Positions 60,099 to 64,000 of a stretch of 64,000 nucleotides of DNA are shown piece after piece (position 1 is the first letter of the stretch; each line of letters opens with the position of its first letter). The position numbers were made by a program, and so were the translations under genes. Source of the stretch: Semisulcospira habei (taxonomy: Eukaryota; Mollusca; Gastropoda; Semisulcospiridae); the NCBI GenBank assembly GCA_036245525.1, contig BTPG01000002.1, positions 119,562,582-119,626,581 on the forward strand. Reading direction: 5' to 3'. Below the pieces are notes generated by a model. The model ran no database searches. It was not told where the DNA came from and saw only the letters and a program-made list of their open reading frames with translations.

Positions 60099-61160
60099 TT
60101 AGCGAAGTGCATCTACGGTGCCAGTGGCACCGGGAGGGAGTGTTGCGCGGGCGGCGATGTCCCCCCACCAGTGCGAGATTCTCTCGCTGGCTAGCCAGGT
60201 CCCGGAGGTAGAAAGGGGCAAAGACCGATTCGGTTTTCTAGCCCACGGCTGCCACGATGTCCTTGACAGCGCGGTTTCGATCAAACGCGACGTTCGTGGC
60301 CATAGCTCGTACCTCGTGTGCGTGAATGTGCAGCCTCTTCGCTCCCTCAGGGGAGATCTCCTGATAAGCGGAGCGTATGACCAAGCGGAGCCAGGAAGAG
60401 ATCGTCTGGGCTATAATGTCACGCCGGTTGGGTCTTAGGGGTAGGAAGAGGCGCGACCGTCCCCTGCGGACGGGCTTAGATCGCCGCAGATAGATTTTTA
60501 AGGGCGCGCACGGGATCCTGTAGCCTGGTCTCCTGGGACCGGGGTCGGTCTCTCAGCGGCCTAATGGTGATCACCTAAGGCGGAGTTAAAGGAGACCTGT
60601 TATTTGCCAGAAAGGCCGGGTCCGTGCGCAGCTGGACGGAGCCATCTGTTCGGAACTGCAGACCGGCAGGGCGTGCTGAAGGCGCATGTAGCTCGCTCCC
60701 GCGCGAAGCGGTAGCCAGTGCCAGCAGGAAACAAGTCTCGCGTGCCAAGTCCGCGAGCTGGGCCAAAGGTAATGGTACGAAGCGGGCGGAGTTGAACCAC
60801 GTGAGCACCCAGGGTAGGTCCCAGCGAGGAAGGAGCGAGCGGAGTGTAAGGCGCTGGGTGCCGAAGTGTCCCATAAGGTCGGCTAGGTCCTTGCCGGCGC
60901 CCGGATCGGGTCGTCCCAGGTGACGATAGGTGTCCGCCATCATGGACAGGTAACCGCGTACCGTGATGAGGGTTAGGCTTTGGTCTCGAAGAGCCAGAGA
61001 GAGAAGTCCGCCAGCGGAGGATGAGTCAGATCCGTGGGCGTAAGGCCAAGATCGGTACACCAGGAACAGAGGACTCGCCAGTTCCCTCGTAGGCTCGAAG
61101 GGTCGACAGTCTCCGGGGCGCAGCGATCGCCTCCATAGCTGCATCTGAGTATACTCTAGC
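60099..61160 (-). pseudogene. DIRS copy 4 tyrosine recombinase
   Basis: The frame open at 60575-61720 runs through LITVRGYLSMMADTYRHLG, DLADLMGHFGTQRL and the box A segment FLLALATASRGSELHAPSAR with its Arg. The C-terminal part is in another frame: HEVRAMATN (HxxR), then VG followed by a TAG where the conserved Trp should be, then KTESVFAPFYLRDL. Confidence 0.82.
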
Positions 61161-61164
61161 TCCG

Positions 61165-61990
61165 GGGGTTTGCCGCCCAACCTCCAGGCGTAAGGAGGAG
61201 CCACTCCCGGCAGGGGTGGAACAGCGGCTGGCGCGGTTGCTTGAGCATGGTCCGCGGGGTGGGCAGCAGCAGGGGCGGGTCTGTGGCGAGGCTGAGCAGG
61301 TCGGTGGTCCAGGAGCGGTTCCAGACGAGCGGTGCGACCGACAGGAGGAACGCCGAAGAGCCCCGCAGTTAGAGGAGGACTTAGGGCACGAGGACGGTAG
61401 GGGGACCGGTATAGGCCACAAGTCCGTCCCAGGGAAAGGAGAGCGCATTGACAGCCCAGGCAAGGTGGTCGGGAATCGGGGAGACGAAGAGGGGAAGCTG
61501 GTGGTTCCACCTCGGGGCGAACGACTCGGCCTGGGGAGTCTCCCAGCGGGCGCAGATCATCTGAAAGATGTCCTGTCGCAGGGTCCATTCCGTGTGTAGG
61601 AGTTGGTCGCGGCGAGACCGAGAGTCGGCCAAGACATTTAGGCATCCGGGAACGTGCGGGGCTTGAAGGATAATGCTCCGGTCCTCGCACCAACGCATCT
61701 TCCTGTAGAGGAGCATACACAGGTCAGGGGAGCGTGTGCCACCTAGCTTCTGGATGTAAGCGACCACGATCGTGTCGTCCGAAAGCACGAGAAGCTCCTG
61801 GTGTCGGAGGAGGTACTCCCCGGCGTGAAGGGCTCGCCATACGGCATGCATCTCCAGACAGTGGGTGTGGGTGTGCGCCCAGTGGGAGGGCCAGGGGCCC
61901 GCCTGGAGGGGGAGAGGCTAAGGGAACTCCCGACGCTAGCCACGTAGGGCCGGTCCACCGACGAAGGTGCGGACGAAGCATCTGGGGCAC
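61165..61990 (-). pseudogene. DIRS copy 4 RNase H region
   Basis: MHAVWRALHAGEYLLRHQEL, LVLSDDTIVVAYIQKLGGTR and ILQAPHVPGCLNVLADSRSR are in the frame 61381-61851; the expected PGH reads PGC. SFAPRWNHQLPLFVSPIPDH and FPWDGLVAY follow in the same frame. Confidence 0.8.
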
Positions 61991-62580
61991 TGGGACCGCG
62001 GCCGTCAAGTCTCTGGAAGACGTGAGCCAATGGAGAAGATGCAGTAGAATTGGCCGGGAGTAGAGACGCCCTAGTGGGATAAGATCCGCTGCGGCGTTCA
62101 TCAAACCCAGCAACTGAAGCCAGACTCTGGCGGGGCCTGCATCCTCCCGAGCTAACTGGTCGGCTAGATCAGCAATCCTCTTGATCCGGGGCACCGGAAG
62201 GCGTACCGTGTTGAGGTTGGTAGGGAGTTCCATACCCAGATGCACAACCCGGCGGGAGGGAGAGATCTGACTTGCCGTCGTCTACTAGGAAGCCCAGGTG
62301 TGCCAGGAGGTGCAAGAGAGCATTCTCTGTCCGTGGCTAGCGCGGTCTCCGATTGGTTGCACAACGGAGGCCGTCCAGGTAGTTCGATGTGGCCTGGAGG
62401 AGGACTGTCGGGCTAAGGCGACTAAGGCGTCCATCCGCCAAGTGAAGACCCAGGGGCGGAGGTTGAGTCCGAACGGCAATCCTACCGAAGGCGCTCGAGC
62501 GATGCGCACTAGTGTCCTGAACAGAAAGTGGAACGGAAGGAGTCGGGGGCGCGACCGAGTCGCGCAAGCTAGGGCTGACG
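61990..62580 (-). pseudogene. DIRS copy 4 reverse transcriptase fragment
   Basis: SVGLPFGLNLRPWVFTWRMD and TSNYLDGLRCATN are seen; the YxDD box is YLDG. HLGMELPTNLNTVRLPVPRI lies downstream in the frame 61724-62245. RT fingers and motif A are missing, replaced by ORF1 sequence from about 62520. Confidence 0.8.
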
Positions 62581-64000
62581 TCTCTCCTGGCCAGACTCAG
62601 TGAGTAGGGCGCTACGCCGGCGTACAGATCCTCCGGAAGGATCAGCGGGCTTAACGGGGAGAGACGGGAGAGGAAGGCCAGTCACGAGGGACGGCACATG
62701 GCGGACTGCTGCAGGCCGGGCTCAGTGAGGCGGGCGCTGTGCCGGCAAACAGACCCTCCGGAAGGGTCAGCGGGCGTGGCAGCAGTGGCAGTCCTCTGAT
62801 CAGCCATCAAGTGACCTGAAAGTGGAACGGCGGGAGTCGGGGCGCGACCGTGTCGCGCAAGCTAAGGCTGAAGCCTCTCTTGGCCAGACTCCGAGAGCAT
62901 GGCGCTACGCCGGCGTTCAGATCCTCCGGGGGGAGCGGCGACGATCCCGGCGAGGCGAATGATCCCTCCAGCGGCGCTCGAGGGGCGAGCGTGAGTGTCT
63001 AGAACTGACGGTGGAACGGGATGAGTCGGGGGCGCGACCGTGTCGCGCAGGTTGAGGCTGACGTCTCTCCTGGCCGGACTCAGTGAGAAGGGCTCTATGC
63101 CGGCGTTTAGATCCTCCGGAAGGATCAGCGGGCTTCTCGGGGAGAGAGAGAGGATGAAGGCCAGTCAACGTGGGACGGCTCATGGCGGACTGCTGCAGGC
63201 CAGGCTCAGTGAGGCGGGCGCTGTGCCGGCAAACAGACCCTCCGGAAGGGTCAGCGGGCGTGGCAGCAGTGGCGATCCTCTGGTCAGCGCGCAACGCCGG
63301 GTCCCGACGAGCAGACCGTTCCGAGGGGCCGATGCGAGGAAGGGCGGTCGTTACCGAAGGGGCGGCGGAAGTGTCCACAGGAGCCGGACGAGAGATAGTA
63401 GACGGAGGTCGCTCTCGCCGATAAAACTCCAGAGGTCCGACCAAACGTCTCCGGCCAAGTCGCACAGACATCACGAGGAACGAACCGCCGACCCGTAGAG
63501 ACTGAGTCGCCGAACAGCAAGGGTCCACCCAAGGGGGCACGGTGAAGTTGCGCTCGCAGGTCCGGCGGCAACGTACTGCAGGGGCGGAGCAGGGCATCTC
63601 GACGCATGAGGTCGCAATTGGCCGAAGCCACCATCGCGTTGACCGAGGAATGGTAGGCGGCGCAGTTGGCGGTCTCCGCGAGGACCAGCAGGTCTCCTAG
63701 GAGGGGAGAGATGGAAAGATGCCAGGATACCTCCACCCGACGACCCAAGGCTTGAGTGAGGAGCTCCATAACACCCGAGCAGGGTAAGGTGTTTCGGACC
63801 AAGGTCGCTGTCTTGTCCAGGCCCCGCGGCGGGGACCGCCGCAGCAGAGTCAGACCGCCGGCTAGCGACACCGCCGAAGGGTCCAGCGTAGGCGGAGGGA
63901 TGGAGAAGGCTAGGAGAGTCCAACACACCAGTCCCGCCGAAACAAGATGTCTAATCCGCGGGCCAGCGACGGTCGGAGAAGAAGACCGGCTCCTGCTTGA
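62520..64000 (-). pseudogene. DIRS copy 4 ORF1, rearranged
   Basis: At least five PADPSGGS...RLTEPG-type repeat units occur (near 62590, 62710, 62880, 63070, 63190). The CDVCATW end of the Cys module is at about 63450-63490. Beyond it, 63595-63700 matches the ORF1 C-terminal region of copy 3 (53185-53290), so N- and C-terminal parts are out of order. Confidence 0.6.

Larger units (their letters stand above)
59661..64000 (-). mobile_element. DIRS retrotransposon, copy 4 (runs off the window)
   Basis: Left ITR 59661-59917 and internal complementary region 59918-60012, closely related to copy 3. Coding remnants of recombinase, RNase H, RT and rearranged ORF1 fill the rest. Its left end abuts a mariner/pogo-type terminus. 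Confidence 0.88.

Overview
The window is a piece of an animal nuclear genome. Its genes are split by GT-AG introns, and the intergenic and intronic DNA is packed with transposable elements, short fold-back elements and microsatellites. The mix of elements (DIRS tyrosine-recombinase retrotransposons, RTE and I-type LINEs, tRNA-derived and (TTGA)n-tailed SINEs, TTAA-bounded hairpin elements) resembles mollusc, perhaps gastropod, genomes. That placement is inference from repeat style, not from a species marker.

Two host genes are visible, arranged tail to tail. On the + strand, 439-14757 holds the last nine exons (603 codons) of a calcium-release channel of the IP3-receptor/ryanodine-receptor superfamily: S4-S5 linker, S5, pore loop, S6, the C-x2-C-x16-H-x4-H zinc-binding linker, a coiled coil, and an unusual long Arg/Ser/Pro tail with repeated RRPSISD and SPSRY motifs. 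The pore loop lacks the glycine-rich GGGxGD filter of known family members and reads YGLIGD instead. Its upstream exons lie outside the window. On the - strand, four phase-1 exons (57421-57552, 39778-39879, 33272-33451, 26857-27062) form the 3' end of a gene I cannot name; it resembles the His/Asn half of a papain- or C39-like cysteine peptidase.

Layout. 1-14.8 kb: channel gene, with a truncated LINE in intron 2 and a SINE, hairpin elements and a 4.25-kb LINE in intron 3. 14.8-26.8 kb: intergenic or 3'-UTR DNA with three tandem 150-bp hairpin units directly after the channel stop, many fold-back elements, a tandem TGACCTTGACCTTT-type array and an L2/CR1-like remnant. 26.8-57.6 kb: the minus-strand gene. 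Its introns contain a nested RTE > hAT-like > SINE stack and three minus-strand DIRS elements plus one plus-strand DIRS fragment. 59.66-64 kb: a fourth minus-strand DIRS element running off the window.

The DIRS copies show inverted terminal repeats and an internal complementary region joining sequence complementary to both ends. Their order in coding direction is ORF1, RT, RNase H, tyrosine recombinase, and all carry disabling lesions. The features most worth follow-up are the shortened channel pore, the channel's phospho-motif tail, the TTAA-bounded hairpin families, the tail-to-tail DIRS pair sharing one terminal repeat, and the unnamed minus-strand gene.
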